From NCBI GenBank assembly GCA_003290165.1, contig QNQO01000519.1, forward strand, positions 1-64,000: a stretch of DNA of 64,000 nucleotides, given 5' to 3'. The notes under the pieces are model-generated. The model did no database searches. It saw nothing but the letters and a program-made list of their open reading frames with translations, and was not told where the DNA came from. Numbering within the stretch: the stretch's first letter is position 1; every line of letters begins with the position of its first letter. Positions 11,223-24,107 of this stretch are shown one piece after another. This DNA comes from Berberis thunbergii (taxonomy: Eukaryota > Streptophyta > Magnoliopsida > Ranunculales > Berberidaceae). Made by a program: the position numbers and the translations under genes.

Positions 11223-12540
11223 AATTATAATAAAATTTTTAGAACATTTTTCTACATGTACCCATTGAAGATCATGTGTGTCTAAAATCTTTTCTCGCGA
11301 CTATAGCCTCATTTTTTGGGTATCGGGGTGGTGAAAGCCAGGTCTCCTCCAAAGAAAGGTTGAAGTTGGATTCTCCTTTACTACCTCCATATCACATCCT
11401 TGGCACGACCACATGACTTGCCTTGTGATCTCGATGTGACCAACTGCCATAGTTTCCTCCTCTGAAAATCCTTATTGAGCCTATTTCTTGCTCCAGCGAT
11501 ATGGAATTATACTCTTGAAGCTTCCAAGCAAGCCCTCCACTATCTTGACTCATTTTGGAGATCCTTGAATTTCTCAAGGATGTGATTATGGATGTATGCT
11601 CCGTCCTACACGTCACCCTAATCTTGTAGATAGATCATTGATTTTTCTACAAGGGAACCAAAGGGTGGGAGTTCATTCTCGTTACAACGATCAACCATTT
11701 CCATCTAGAATTTAATGTCCATTTACCTTTCTTTTCCTTAAGAAGGCTCTCCACATCCATCTCTTAAATATGTTAGATCTCAAGTCCTCCAAAGACTAAG
11801 GAGAACTATCTTGCAACCTATCTAAGAACCCCTTTTAGTAATGTAACTGTCTTCCCTTGCAGATGATCCTTCTTTCACCACTCTCTAATGAATAGAAATC
11901 TAAACCTAAAACTAATTACACTTAATGAAATAAATGATGAAAGTTAAATATAACAAAAGATAAATTTAACTAAACTATCTGTGGATTATTTTCATTCCAT
12001 CAAAGCCAAGTACAAAGCTTGGTATGGTAGATTTCCTATCGACTATAGCCTTATTTATAACTTCATTGACTTGCTAATTGAGCCAACTAAAACCCTGCCC
12101 TAGACTCCAAATAGAGCCCTAACCGTAACTAGGTCCGGCTCAACTGAATAAATAAATAGCTAACTAAAAAATATTCCTAATTTCATTACTAGTTACAAGT
12201 TTGATCCCCTTAAGCTTATACCGTGATCAGGAACACATGATATGATATCGCCACTACTCAACGTTGGGTACGAGATCCATATCAGTAAACCACCTTATAT
12301 CAAATCTGAATAGATTTCTCTTGAATGAAAATTACCCTTTCAAGGAAAATAGGTGTATATATTAATGGGAACAGTTGTACGTTTGAACCAACTTTAGGGA
12401 GCACATCCACCGTTACAAACCCCAATGTTCTCTAGAAATCTCTCTAGCCTAGTTGTGAAAGCTATGTTGTCTAGAGCGATGCTCAAGCAAGCTAGCCAGC
12501 TGTAGAGACCTTCACTATATCGCCTAGCCTAGGCGACACC
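11223..12540. other. No gene seen
   Basis: The region has only short frames. A minus-strand frame at 11392-11616 is not recognised and could be further decayed LINE sequence. Confidence 0.5.
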
Positions 12541-13237
12541 TAAGGGTGTGTTTGGTTGCATGGAATCCTAAGGTGGGAATTGGAATCCCATTCCATGGCA
12601 TCCCATGCCAAGAACTTGACCAACTTTGATGTTTGGTTGTCCATGGGAATTGGATTCCGATTCCTATAGTGTGTGTTTGGTTGCCCAAAACTAATCATGG
12701 GAATTTTAAATTCTTTTTTTAATTTTGAAGATCCCGCAATTCTACTTTTATATATAAACTAGAATATGGTTTTGATTTTGCTTCCTGCAAAACATCCTTA
12801 CAATATCATTTTAAACTCGACGTCTGCTTAAATCTTTCAATGAGAAATCAACGTTCAATACTGATATTCAGAATTCTAATAAAAAAAATTTAGCAATATA
12901 TATTTTGACTAAAATTTTCAAAATGAAATCATGTTTACTGCACAAACATAACAAGTCCTAAACCACATACTCCCAAACACCAATTAAACAAAATCCAAAC
13001 TTTCTAACTCCTTGATTACTAATCAAAACACATAAAAATGATTAAAGACAAGAAGCCAATTACTTTTGCTCCAAACTAATTATCCTCCAACTCTGTAAGA
13101 ACCCAACCCTCCCTTGTTTTTTCAGTCAATCCTAAAAAGAAAGTACCAAGCTCTACGTTCCCATTGAACTTTCTCATGATTTTTAAAATTTGACGTTTGG
13201 TAAGTCCAGGAACCGCCTTTACAGCCTTCTCAACTTC

Positions 13238-13967
13238 TTACCAAGGGAAGGTTTCCAATCGTATAGGCATAGCACTCGCTTGCTCAAATGCCTTGCATAT
13301 ACTCGATATGGCCTTAGCAAACTCGGAATCATCGTTGTCACATGTTCGCTTGCGTTTGCGAGACGATGTAGTAGAACCTGAGGCAACATCTTCCCTGTCT
13401 CCAATGTTTATAAGGACACTTTCACTTGCTTCAACCATTGGTACATTGTCATCATCACGACTTGCTATACAGCGATCGCCAGTTGCTTGATCATTTCCTA
13501 TTATGATTGTAAGGTCGCCATAGTATAGAAAGATTTTGCCACGAACTTTTTTTGCTTCCTTGTGTGCCTAAACAATGTTAAGAAATATAATTGAGAAAAC
13601 AATCTAATTTAACAAAAAATTAGAACAATCAACAAAAAAAAAATAGTTGGAGAAAAGTTTTCAATAAAGATTAGAAAACTAACATTCTCAATAAATTCTA
13701 ACTAGCATTCTCAATGACATTGAAAAATAACTCGCATGAGGTCCTAGCGAACCATATTGATCCATGCTTAAGAAAGCTTACCGCAAGATAGTCTTCCCAT
13801 ACTTCGTTGTCTGCAGTGATGAGTCCGCTACTATAGTCGAATCCAAACCCACTTTGCTTGTGAACTTCTCGGACTGCCAAATATTGCTTCTTGAAGGTCT
13901 TCAGCCTCGACCGGACATGATCGTGGGTAATTACCATATTGTGAGATTTCTTAATTTCTTCCACCAC
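13238..13967 (-). pseudogene. Harbinger ORF1 relic (Myb/SANT-like DNA-binding protein)
   Basis: The upstream minus-strand frame (13967-13698) has VRSRLKTFKKQYLAVREVHK, then SGFGFDYSSGLITADNEVWE and DYLAV. This matches the Myb/SANT-like domain of plant Harbinger ORF1 proteins (K.LKKQY..V..M...SGFGWD....V.AD..VWD.YL). A downstream frame (13438-13238) has a basic SSRKRKRTCDN stretch, probably a nuclear localisation signal, and could be the second exon. The frames are separated by about 260 bp with stops, either an intron or damage. In autonomous elements ORF1 works with the transposase at the termini. Here no partner is visible. Confidence 0.65.
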
Positions 13968-16900
13968 GCGCTATAGTGCGCTTGACTTCCACCCATTATC
14001 TGTTTTTTTTCCTCCAGTATTACTCTCATCCACCAATGTTCTAATCAAAACCAAATCCATCGAATCACTCCATTGTAATTTGGATGTCATACGTACAAAG
14101 ATAACCTATCAATTATCAAAAGCAAGAGAAACATATATTAATAGATCTCAATTACCAAATGAACATAAATCACAAAACTAAAGGAAGACACAATAAACTT
14201 CTTTTACTTACATATTTTACTTACAGTCATCAGAATAAACTTTTTTCTCATCCACAGTCATCAACAACTTCAATTAAAGGAAGACTGACACATGCATACA
14301 AGTATTTTTCATGAAAAAATAGAATATACACTTAGTTATTATATATAAACATTGCTTCTCTAATAGAAACTATATAACATCATCCAATCAAGTAAAAATA
14401 CCTTTTCTATTTTTGCTAACATCCAATCAAGTAGACATGATCTGATAAATGAGCATGCTTCAACTTGCTTAACATTTCATTGTTACATAATAAGTAAACA
14501 CAATCTAGCTTAATATTAAACATATAAATATCACTACTTTTTTTTATTGGGATTTTACTCACATCACGATCCAATTGGACCATAAACTATAAACAATGAG
14601 GCTTGAATGGAGTTATTCTATTACAATGAATTTGGTAAGGTAGATCAGCAGAAGCTTCCTGATCAACTTTTTTTCTCTTCCAATTCTTAAATAGATTGTT
14701 GGATGTCAGATAATATGAATTGTTTTAATTTTTACAGCTTGTACTACTGAATGCTAATATCCAAATGGGATTGGAATAAATATTTGAATGAATTAGGGTT
14801 TGGAGCCATCACCAACAAGACAGTGGTATCTCTGCAGAGGTGGGGGAGGGTTTGGGAGGGATAGAAAAGTAAAGCTAAAAAGTCATGTGTGAGTTCGGTG
14901 TTTTCTGCTCTCTTTTCTCTGCCAACTCCAATCCAAAACTCAGAAAACTCTTCCCACACCTCTGATTTCAAAGTTGTATTGTATAGTCACTCTATCTATC
15001 TCAAAGCATTGACAATAAACTATTTTTTTTAATCTACAATAGACATGAATAAAGGGGCATGTTCTCTGCAAGAAGTGGCATGATTGGATACAAAGAATTG
15101 AAAAGATTGAGGTTTTAGGTGAGTGTTTTATCATAATCATGAATTGTAGTGCTTAAGGTTGATTAATGTAGTTAGTTTATCTGCAATGGTAGGATAGGAA
15201 TGCTACATTTTCATTTCCATCCCATGAACGAAGGTTTATAACGACCTCAAAATCTCTATAGTTTCAACTCTGAAGTAAACATCAATTCTAAGATAAATCT
15301 GCCAATATGAGGCTAACTATTATTACAATAACTCGAAAAGAAACTAACTGCAGAAAGCACAAGTATTCTAGCTATCTAGTATCTGAGTAACCTTCATTGT
15401 CTTATTTCTCCACAAATGAGTAAAATCATGAAGGATCTGCTGCTAATGAGTCTACCTAAAAGGAATCTATAAAATAGTGTATTACCAAATCTAGCACCTA
15501 TAACTAGAGAAGATTAGGGTAAAAATTAACAACCCCCTCATCTCCTAAGGGATACACATCCCTTCTGGAAACCCTTTACTATACCATAGAAGATTTTCAC
15601 TCTCCCAGGATACCGTCCCTTAATTGTGCTGAAATGACGTTTAAATCTGGCTAGACTGGAAATATATACTCGAATTGAAAAACTGGCTTAAATTTTCTAA
15701 ATAATTGTACATTTCATTTTAAAACCTCGCTCACTTTCAAGTAAAAATGATAAGTACATATTTGGTGCTAAGATGTCTAATGATTTTAATGGATGATAAA
15801 GCAAATCCCAATAGTAGAGATATTATTCCTTGGGAAATAAGAGAGTGATGAATGAGTGTGTGGAGAATTATTCATTTTTTGTGAGGAATTCAAAGGCACG
15901 TAACATGGTACATGTTTTTGGATTAAATCAAACAACAACAACAACCAACAGAACCTTCTTTGCCGAAAGTTGTGAGTGAGAATGAGATATTCTCTTCTGC
16001 ACTCAAAAGGGTTAAGCCATCTCATCCAAATACATTCATTTCTTAGGATATTAGTCATGGAAGAAATGAGGTGTGGTGTGGGTCCTTAATGTGGAGTTTT
16101 CTTGAAAATTTATCAAGTGTGTGTGTGTGTGATTTTTTCCCACAATGATTTATATGTTGAAGTTGTTAATGCCATATTTTGTAAAATTGTAATGAACCTT
16201 AAACCCTCGACCCTGAAGTATCATGAGAAGCTTCCCGTACGTCTAACAAATCATGAAATATTCATAGTGACAGTTATGGCAGGCAGCATTCTATTATGGT
16301 ATCGCTGAACTTTATATTCACCTTTCTAGTGGCACACATTGTAACAGAACTGACAAATAAAACAACAGCACAGTGATGCCTGTGGCATCCTTCAACGCAA
16401 CAATGGTAATTTTGTAACAAAACTAACAACTAAGCAGGCATCCTTGAATGTAAACATGGTAAGTCTAATATAACTTGACAAATCATACATCTACATACAA
16501 AACCAGCGTTCACACCCTAAAAACAACAAAATGCAGCATATTATTCCCATATTATTTTCAAAACTAGAACATGCCCTTTACTTCATTGATCTGATTCACT
16601 AACCCATTCAATTCAAACACCACTAATCCTAACCGATCTTCAAAATCTCCAAATTGAACCCAAATTTGAAATTTTGTTTACAAAAAATCAAGCCAAATTG
16701 ATAGATCGGCAGATGAAGAAGACGAAATCCGAACCTGAATGAGTACTCTGTGAGTGCAAAAATTACGAAGAAAATTGAAAGAGTCGTAAACACAGTTTTG
16801 CTTGAAACATTCACACGCGCACACAAAACTTCCTACCAAAAACATGAGACAAATCAACATACAAAACACTGGATGAAAAGAGATCTAAGACGAGAATACA

Positions 16901-17029
16901 ATGAAATATAATTTACCTTTGATGAGAAGCAAAGCTTGTGTTGGAAGTGGAGATCAGCCAATGAATAAGTTGAGAAGGATATGAAGAACAATAGATCCTT
17001 CTCCTTGTCAACAAACCCTTGAACTGGTT

Positions 17030-17350
17030 TGGTTTGGCTTGGCAATGAAGAGCAAATCGAGTGAGATAGGCGACGTAGGAGTCAAATCTGGTTTGGTTTG
17101 GCTTGGCAATAAAGATAAAATCGAGTGAGATCGAAGAGGAAGAGCAAGGATAGCAGAGGAAAAGCAGAGAAAGATATGAATAACAACACATATCCTTCTC
17201 TGCTCCAGATCGAAAGCAACAGATCGAGAGGAAGACGAATTGTTTTTGTCAACAGATCTGTTGAGCAGATCGAGAGGAGAGGAAGACCCTTGAACTCGAG
17301 TGCAACAGATCGAGAGGAGAGGAAGACCCTTGGACTCGAGCAACAGATCA
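17030..17350. repeat. Short tandem duplications in the right end of the Harbinger element
   Basis: Two motifs are duplicated: GGTTTGGCTTGGCAAT (near 17034 and 17095) and GATCGAGAGGAGAGGAAGAC (near 17267 and 17307, with a third partial copy at 17345). Overlapping open frames on both strands come from this repetition. Confidence 0.6.
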
Positions 17351-17539
17351 AGAGGAGAGGAGATGAAGACTCGTGAATTGTTTTCCCAATATGAGTGAGG
17401 CATCTGATTCTCACTAATGGTGGGAATCTATGGCACGTGATGGCATCCCATGCCCACCTCTAAAATCCCAAACAAACACTCAAAATGTTATTCCAAGTTT
17501 CTATTCCCACGAAATGTGTTCAACCAATCACACCCCAAG

Positions 17540-18015
17540 TGTTAAAAAAATATCAAACTTTTTAGGCAACCTAGGACTATAGATTTTTACTTTCTATTAA
17601 AAAACAATTATGCTAAACATGGCTTTTTCCTTTTGCCTAGTAGTTATTAGTTGATAATAGTAGTTATCAATGGTAAAACCAATTTTTTTTACCGAAGCTA
17701 GTAACTAATAAAAAAAATTCAACTATAAAAAATACAATGCATATATCAAATTGGATCCAAGTGTAGTCAATTTTAAGCCAAAATAAGGTCACTATTGATA
17801 ACCTTAGCAAAGAGCAAACAAGCATAATAACTAGAATATATAACTAATATCACAAAAGAGTTTGTCTAGGCAGCCAGACTTTAAAGCCATTTTTTGGCCA
17901 GGCTAGAGCATTTTTACACCTTTACCCATTCTCTTTAAAATACAATCACAAACATTATCTATAAAAGGGATAGAAATGTAAAAAACTTAAAACCTGACCA
18001 AAAAGTGGCTATAAA
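17540..18015. other. No gene seen
   Basis: AT-rich intergenic DNA. Confidence 0.5.
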
Positions 18016-18840
18016 GGCTGGTTGTCTAGAATTGAGAATCACAAAATAATTAAGATAAGTTCTAAGTGAAACTAAAAAAAATTAGAAATTTACGAATCTA
18101 ATATGATCATAATACAATTTAAAAAAAACTAGTTTATATGAGGCTCAAATTTTATACAAGTTGGCTAATGGTATATATTTTCATTGAATTCTATCGTTAT
18201 TATTTTAGATATTAATTTTAAATATTTTTTGTTAGGGGTTTAATATTACTTGTGAAAAACAATACATTTATTTAATGTTAATAAATTTTTATTAAACTAA
18301 ACATTTTTTAATGTTTGCAATTACTAATAAAATTGCATTGAAAATAAAATAAAAAATGCACTCGAAGAGTATCGAAATCGGGTCTTTTACTAAAATTTTG
18401 AAATTTGCGAATCTAATATGATCATAGTACAATTTCAAAGAAAAATAGGATAAAGCCTGGTTGTCTAGAATTGAGAATCACAAAATAATTAGGATAAGTT
18501 CTAGGTGAAGCTAAATTTTTTTTTGAAATTTGCGAATCTAATATGATCATAATATAATTTCAACGAAAAAATAGTTTATATGAGGCTCAAATTTTATACG
18601 AGTTGGCTAATGGTATATATTTTCATTGAATTCTATCGTTATTATTTTAGAAAGTAATTTTAAATATTTTTTTGTTAGGGGTTTAATATTACTTGTGAAA
18701 AACAATTCATTTATTTAATGTTAATACTTTTTTATTAAACCAAACATTTTTTAATGTTTGCAATTACTAATAAAATTGTATTGAAAATAAAATAAAAAAT
18801 GCACTCGAAGAGTATTGAACTCATGTCTTTTACTAAAAGT
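18016..18840. repeat. Two-copy tandem duplication, period about 439 bp
   Basis: The block beginning GGTTGTCTAGAATTGAGAAT at about 18019 repeats at about 18458. Both copies run through AATCTAATATGATCATA, GAGGCTCAAATTTTATAC, TTTTTAATGTTTGCAATTAC and AAAAATGCACTCGAAGAG. They differ by scattered changes and small indels, so the duplication is not recent. Confidence 0.85.
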
Positions 18841-20363
18841 AATAAACATCCAACCTCTACACCAACAAGGACATGTTTAAATATTTTCATAAACAATTAA
18901 CATATTTTATTTTACATTATATAATCAATTTTTTAAGATTAAAATATATTGTAGGTCCGCCCATTATTACATATCTGAATGAACTTGATTTAGCTGATGG
19001 ATGATTCATGTTTAATCTGCTCCACCCCGAGAAATATCTATCAACTGATTCTCCTGTATGAATTAGAAATTCTAAATGGCCAGGAAAAGGGCGAGGAAAC
19101 TCATTCTCCTGTATGAATTGAGAGAGTCCTACATGTGTTAGTCACGATACATGTGTTAGTCACGATATTTTCTTTTAATATCAAACAAACTCGATGACGT
19201 TGAAATCCTCACTCAAAACCATGGATGATTCCTACCTTACGTCTTACGATCCCTGGAAATAATTTGCCTGAAGATGTTATTGTTCAACCCAATACCCCCA
19301 ATAACTAACTCATCTGAAGTCAATATTGTTAAGGCATTTTTTACAGAGAGAATGCCCCATCCAGATCTTAACTACCCCATAAAACAATAATTTTGCCGGT
19401 TCATCCCAAAGTGGGAAGCGTTTTCCATTCAATCTTTTTTTTACCCTCATAATTTCTAATGAATCCTCTTTTTGCCTTTCTGATCTTGGTTTCAATGACC
19501 AATAAAGAAAGTATGAAAACTTGTTTCACTTTTTTATTGACATTTTGAATGCTTTCCTTCAATGTATAACCCCCAAACTGGGGACACTTCAAGCCAGAAC
19601 TTCACAACTCATGACTAACTTCTCCTTAAGAGCACAAACATATTGTCGCTACGAGTGTTCTTTGCATTCTACTGTTGATTACCTTCAAAGTCCTCTTGGA
19701 TCTCAACTGATTCATGGCACGTACACACTCTTTGCCTGACTGATTTCATCTAAATCGTTGAATATGTCTGCACTACTTATCGACCCACCCCAAATCACTA
19801 TTCTCATTCTCTTGAATTCTCAACTCAGCACAAGTAATCATTTCCGTGACCATGTTCACGTGTCTCTTCCTAACTGATAATGATTGCATGAATGCTAGCT
19901 TCACGACACAGCCTTACCCTATCAACAGGCCTTGGTAACTCATCCACAACAAGATCACGCCCCATCGAGACTGGCACGATCCCCTTACTCGAATCTTTTT
20001 GAACAAACCTCGACGTTCGTATAAGGAATGAAAGACGGAACCGAGGCCTTCTTGCTGAAGAAGATGAGCCAACTTGGACCTTTTTTAATTTATTTAATTA
20101 TTTTTATTTTAGGTTAAGCTGAAACAACTTGCAATAGTCATTAGAAGTATGTCTGTCTAATCACAAGAACGTGTTTATGCAGGGCTGTGAAGCGGGAGTG
20201 GGTAGGAGCAACAAAGTCAACATTTAGAAAGATGGGCAGGTAGATAGGGATACAACTTACCTTTATCTTTAAGATTTTTATTTTATTTTATTTTTGGTTA
20301 AAAGCCTATTGCATATATTATTAAATAAAATTATATTACTGTTGGGCTGTTGCAGCAGTGAGG
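18841..20363. other. No gene seen
   Basis: Only short frames without recognisable domains. The part just left of 20364 could be 3' UTR of the minus-strand LINE. Confidence 0.5.
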
Positions 20364-20746
20364 TTATGAACAATATTTTTGTATATTGCTAATGAGTGGT
20401 CGCCATGCCCAGTCAATAGTTGTTTTATGTTGTCGTTGATCGTCACGTAGAATAAACTGAAGCGTTTCTGAGTCTCCCATCAAAAAACATGTTCTCCACT
20501 GCTTACCTTGGATAACTAGAAGCGCCGCCTCAGTTGTATGACACTCCGCCATGGTACTATCAATCACCTTCCCTGCGATCGGGTAAGCAACTCATGGTAG
20601 CACCTCTCCAAGCATGTTGACTGAACTCTGATCGCTCCCTGTTGAGAATGAGCAAAAAAACTAGCATTGTATGTGACCAATATCATGTCCGGATCCATGA
20701 AATGTGGAATAAGTTTGAGCTGTAAGGATCTAAGGTTCCATGACAT
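20364..20746 (-). pseudogene. LINE RNase H-type domain relic
   Basis: Two frames (20746-20564 and 20567-20364) together look like the C-terminal RNase H domain of plant L1 elements: TYNASFF in place of the usual V.VDAS, MAECHTTEAALLVIQ for the AE...A..AL helix, and LMGDSETLQFIL for the GDS box. The first catalytic Asp appears as Asn. Confidence 0.65.
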
Positions 20747-20967
20747 CTAGCTGAATGGATTTGGGCTCGAATCATTGCTATCTGGGAAGTGGCTATCTCA
20801 GTGAGGGGGCTAATAGGAGATGTCGAAGGGGAAACAGAATTCGACCAGGTGTCAATGACAACCTTTTGAAGGACATGATGAATATAGTCTGGATCGTTAG
20901 CGTCTTCAGTTGTAAGGGCTTCTCAATGACTTGTTTGATTGGAATTTGTAGAAAACCATTGATGTTT

Positions 20968-21279
20968 TCAAGAAGACCATGTATTATGAAAATACATTCT
21001 AAAATTCTGATAGTTGAATTTGGTAGTATGGAAAATACAGTTATAGCGAGTCTTCCATATGGTCAGAATGAAAGCTACAAATTGAGAAAGCATTTCCCCC
21101 TTTAACTCGGGTGGGTCTTCACAGTATACCGCATGAACTTTAGAAAGAGAGAAGTACTGGCACCTCAGAGTTGGTGCATGACCGGACATAGGAAGAACAT
21201 ATGAGTCACATCTTATCTGTCTATGGCAGAAAATACAACAATCATCTAAAGGTGTGTGCAGACGGGACAGATTGGTCAT
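20968..21279 (-). pseudogene. LINE zinc-finger (zf-RVT) region relic
   Basis: The frame has DDCCIFCHRQ and a later FILTIWKTRYNCIFH. This fits the zinc-binding region after L1-type reverse transcriptase (C..C near the start, then a W..R...IF helix). Confidence 0.55.
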
Positions 21280-21474
21280 GGTGGGGAGTATATTTTGACT
21301 GATTCTCTACAGAAAAATGGTAGAAGGAGACGCCTTGATTCTCTACATATCTCTTAGCATCTTTGCATTAGTACCGAGAGAGGAGTGGAGAGAGGTGGAA
21401 CATTCAGATTGCTCCAGAACAAACACCTTGGTAGCGTTCATGACTTTGAAAAGACTTTTTATCCGGGAGCCAAA

Positions 21475-22484
21475 TCAGAGTGTCTGGACAATCTGAGCGT
21501 TGGAGAATGATATCTTGAATGTCACTAGCCACAGGGGCAGGGAAGATTGACTTGAGTAAACTATCATTTCATTGGGGGTGTTGACCTGTGGGGATGTTCC
21601 ATAGATCTGGGATCCTGTTAGGCAAATTTGGGGCCAGGGGATTGAGCATACCCAACAATCCCTCCAAAAGTTGATATTGTTTCCCGACAACACTTGTCAT
21701 TTGAGAAATCGCTTCATTTTTGGCAGTGTAGTGAGATTGCCTCTCCAAGCAAAGGATGGAGGTTTGGAAATTCGGAAGAGGCTTTTGGTGTAAAAGCAAA
21801 TTGCTTTATGTTGGGTAACCCGGGTGCTGTCGGGGAAAGAAATGGTTTGACAAATACTCTTTGCCATTAAGGCCAAGGTTTTATTCCTCATTGAAGAGAT
21901 ATTCAGACCACCCAGGTGCCGAGGCTTAGTGATTTTATCTCAGGTACACATGTGCCTAACTTTGCTATCAGCAGTCCCGTTCCACCAGAATATGCGAACA
22001 AGAACATCAATTTTGGTAGTGATCGAGGTGGAAAGTAGGAAAGTTTGCATGTTGTAAACGAGAATCGAGTTAAGGGCAGCTTTGATCATAGCCGTTATGC
22101 CAACTTGAGAAAGCATTTTGAATTTGTAGCTTGAGAATTTGACATTGATTTTAACAATAATGAATTGAAAATGAATGGCCTTTTTGTTAGACATGAGAAG
22201 AGGCGATCCAAGATATTTGTCCTTAGGGTTGTAGAATTTTGATCCCAAGATCCTATTGATAATCTTCGCATGTTTCGGGTGTACATTGGAGCAGTGGTAA
22301 ACCGAAGATTTGTCAAAATTAACCCCTTTACCCGACGCTAGACAATATTGTGGAAGGATATCTTTAACCGAGTGGGCTTCAGGAAGGGATGCTTGGGCAA
22401 AAAAAAATGAGACCGTCTGCATAAAGCAAGTGACTAAGAGAAGAAGAATGTCATTTGATTTTGATGACTTTGTTGAGCCCTACA
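21475..22484 (-). pseudogene. LINE reverse transcriptase C-terminal half
   Basis: The frame at 22422-21940 has QYCLASGKGVNFDKSSVY, DKYLGSPLLMSNKKA, KMLSQVGITAMIKAALNSI and VRIFWWNG, a run typical of plant L1 elements after the catalytic box. Overlapping frames down to 21475 add KTLALMAKSICQ, PPSFAWRG and NINFWRDCWV, the usual following segment. In another frame just before, SHLLYADGLIFF marks the catalytic box with Asp changed to Gly. Frame changes show decay. It is separated from its N-half by element B. Confidence 0.8.
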
Positions 22485-23942
22485 TGATGAGTGCATGAAA
22501 GTGCACTCCAAACATCACTTTTATAAGTATAATTGTTAGATTATTTGGTTAATTCTAGTATTTTTATAATAATTTTCTACTTAGTATGTTATCTGAATTT
22601 TGGTTTTGGAAAGTAATTTAATTGAAAAAACAGAAATTAATGCCACGTGCAAGGTCGGGTCATAAAAAAGGAAGCCTAGCGAAAAAGGAAACCCAATTTC
22701 ACAAAGACATTTATGTCTATTCTCGGTAGGAAAGGGGGCAAAATTAAAAAAGAAATAAAGGGTTTTAAAAGGGGAAAAAGAAGCAACGAATTTTCATCTC
22801 TTTTGGCTGCAATTTCGACCCCTTTCTGGCTGCCATTGAGTGAACCAACTGCTGTGCGCAAGCTGGGCTTCATCTCTGTTAGTTCCCGATTGCGTTAATG
22901 GGACAAGGAGGAGAACAAAATCTGATTTGGTTGCATCTTCGCTGCGACGTGAAGAGACGAGGAAGAGGAAGAGTGTATGCAGCTGCTGTGCGTGAAGTCT
23001 ATTTCAGGCTTTGTGAGAAAGAAAGCAACAAGGAGGGAAAAGGAGAATTAAAACTTCTTATCACTATTTGCACCACCGACTTCAATCTATATTACTGCAC
23101 ACAGTTTGTTTATTCTTTATTTTTTTTCAATGGTTTATTTCAATATGTGTAGCTAAAATATAGTTGGGGATAGATTGAAGTATTAGTTATGACTCTTAAA
23201 AATTTTGACAAGCCTTAATACACTATTTTTACTATGCTTAATTGATTAATTTCTTGTTTTATTTCATCCTTCATATTAATTTTGTTTATGCTTGATCACC
23301 ATATGCATGATTTTTATGAAGATAGTTACATAGGTAAATTTAGATGACCGAATCTTGTGCCTATGCTAAGTAACAAAAACAACCAAGTAAGACTGGTTCT
23401 TGGAATTAATCAACATAGATGACCGAAATAGATACCATATATTTGGGTTTTATGTTTTTGTCGATTTCCATTGATTTATGCATTCTTGAAATGCAACTTA
23501 GTAGATACAATGTTAAATATCTTTAGAATGAAAAGAGTTAGTGTAGACACCCATGCCTAATTCGTTGTTTAGGAAATTTCATGGCTTAAGAAGTAGACAC
23601 CCATGCCCTTAGATTGGCAAAATTTGAGCATTGAAATTTGGTTTGTATCATTGTGCATGTTATTATTCAAAGGACGATGACTAGTGGGAAATATCGAATC
23701 CCCAACTTATTTTCTCATTATTTGAATTTACATTAAATTTTTCTCATTATCTTTTCTTATTCAATTAATTATTAGGTTTCAGTGAAAAAATAGTATTAGG
23801 AAAATTGTTTTAAACATAATTGATCCAAATCCTCGTGTGAATGATCTCGTTCTTGCCATACATACTATTTGTTTGATCTTGTGCACTTACGAGTAAAACG
23901 TACAATTATAAGCTTATTATTTAGGTTAATAATTGTACAACA
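22485..23942 (+). repeat. 5' LTR of element B (1458 bp)
   Basis: Direct repeat of 28563-30019, bounded by TG and CA. It has a G/A-rich block near 22700-23050 and an AT-rich 3' half. A duplicated phrase (GTAGACACCCATGCC, near 23543 and 23593) lies inside. Confidence 0.9.
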
Positions 23943-23948
23943 AGTTTT

Positions 23949-23965
23949 TGCGCCGTTGCCGGGGA
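23949..23965 (+). other. Primer binding site of element B (tRNA-Asp type)
   Basis: TGCGCCGTTGCCGGGGA follows the left LTR after a six-base spacer. It matches the complement of the tRNA-Asp 3' end except that one G is missing next to the CCA-pairing end, a defect that would weaken priming. Confidence 0.8.
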
Positions 23966-24107
23966 TTGCGCTAAATTGTGTTTAATTTTTTTCATTTAGT
24001 TTAGTTTTTTTATAAAAATAAAAATAAAAAAATATTGCCCAACGGTTTCTATTCTTCCTGAAATATTTACTTTGTACGTATTGTCTTGCAGAATTGAATC
24101 TTGCTTA

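Larger units (their letters stand above)
12544..17535 (-). mobile_element. PIF/Harbinger-like DNA transposon, probably non-autonomous
   Basis: The ends are inverted repeats: GGGTGTGTTTGGTTG at 12544 and, read from the other strand, GGGTGTGATTGGTTG at 17535. Matching subterminal sequence (GGCATCCCATGCC) occurs near both ends. Flanking TAA (12541-12543) and CAA (17536-17538) fit a degraded 3-bp duplication of the TAA/TTA type. GGG..TGTTTGGTT termini and TAA targets are typical of PIF/Harbinger. A Myb/SANT-like ORF1 relic on the minus strand supports this. I see no DDE transposase frame in 14-17 kb. Confidence 0.75.

Noticed and set aside
16854..17414. Several overlapping frames around 17 kb
   Set aside because: Caused by short tandem repeats in the Harbinger element end. 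No domain seen and both strands are open.
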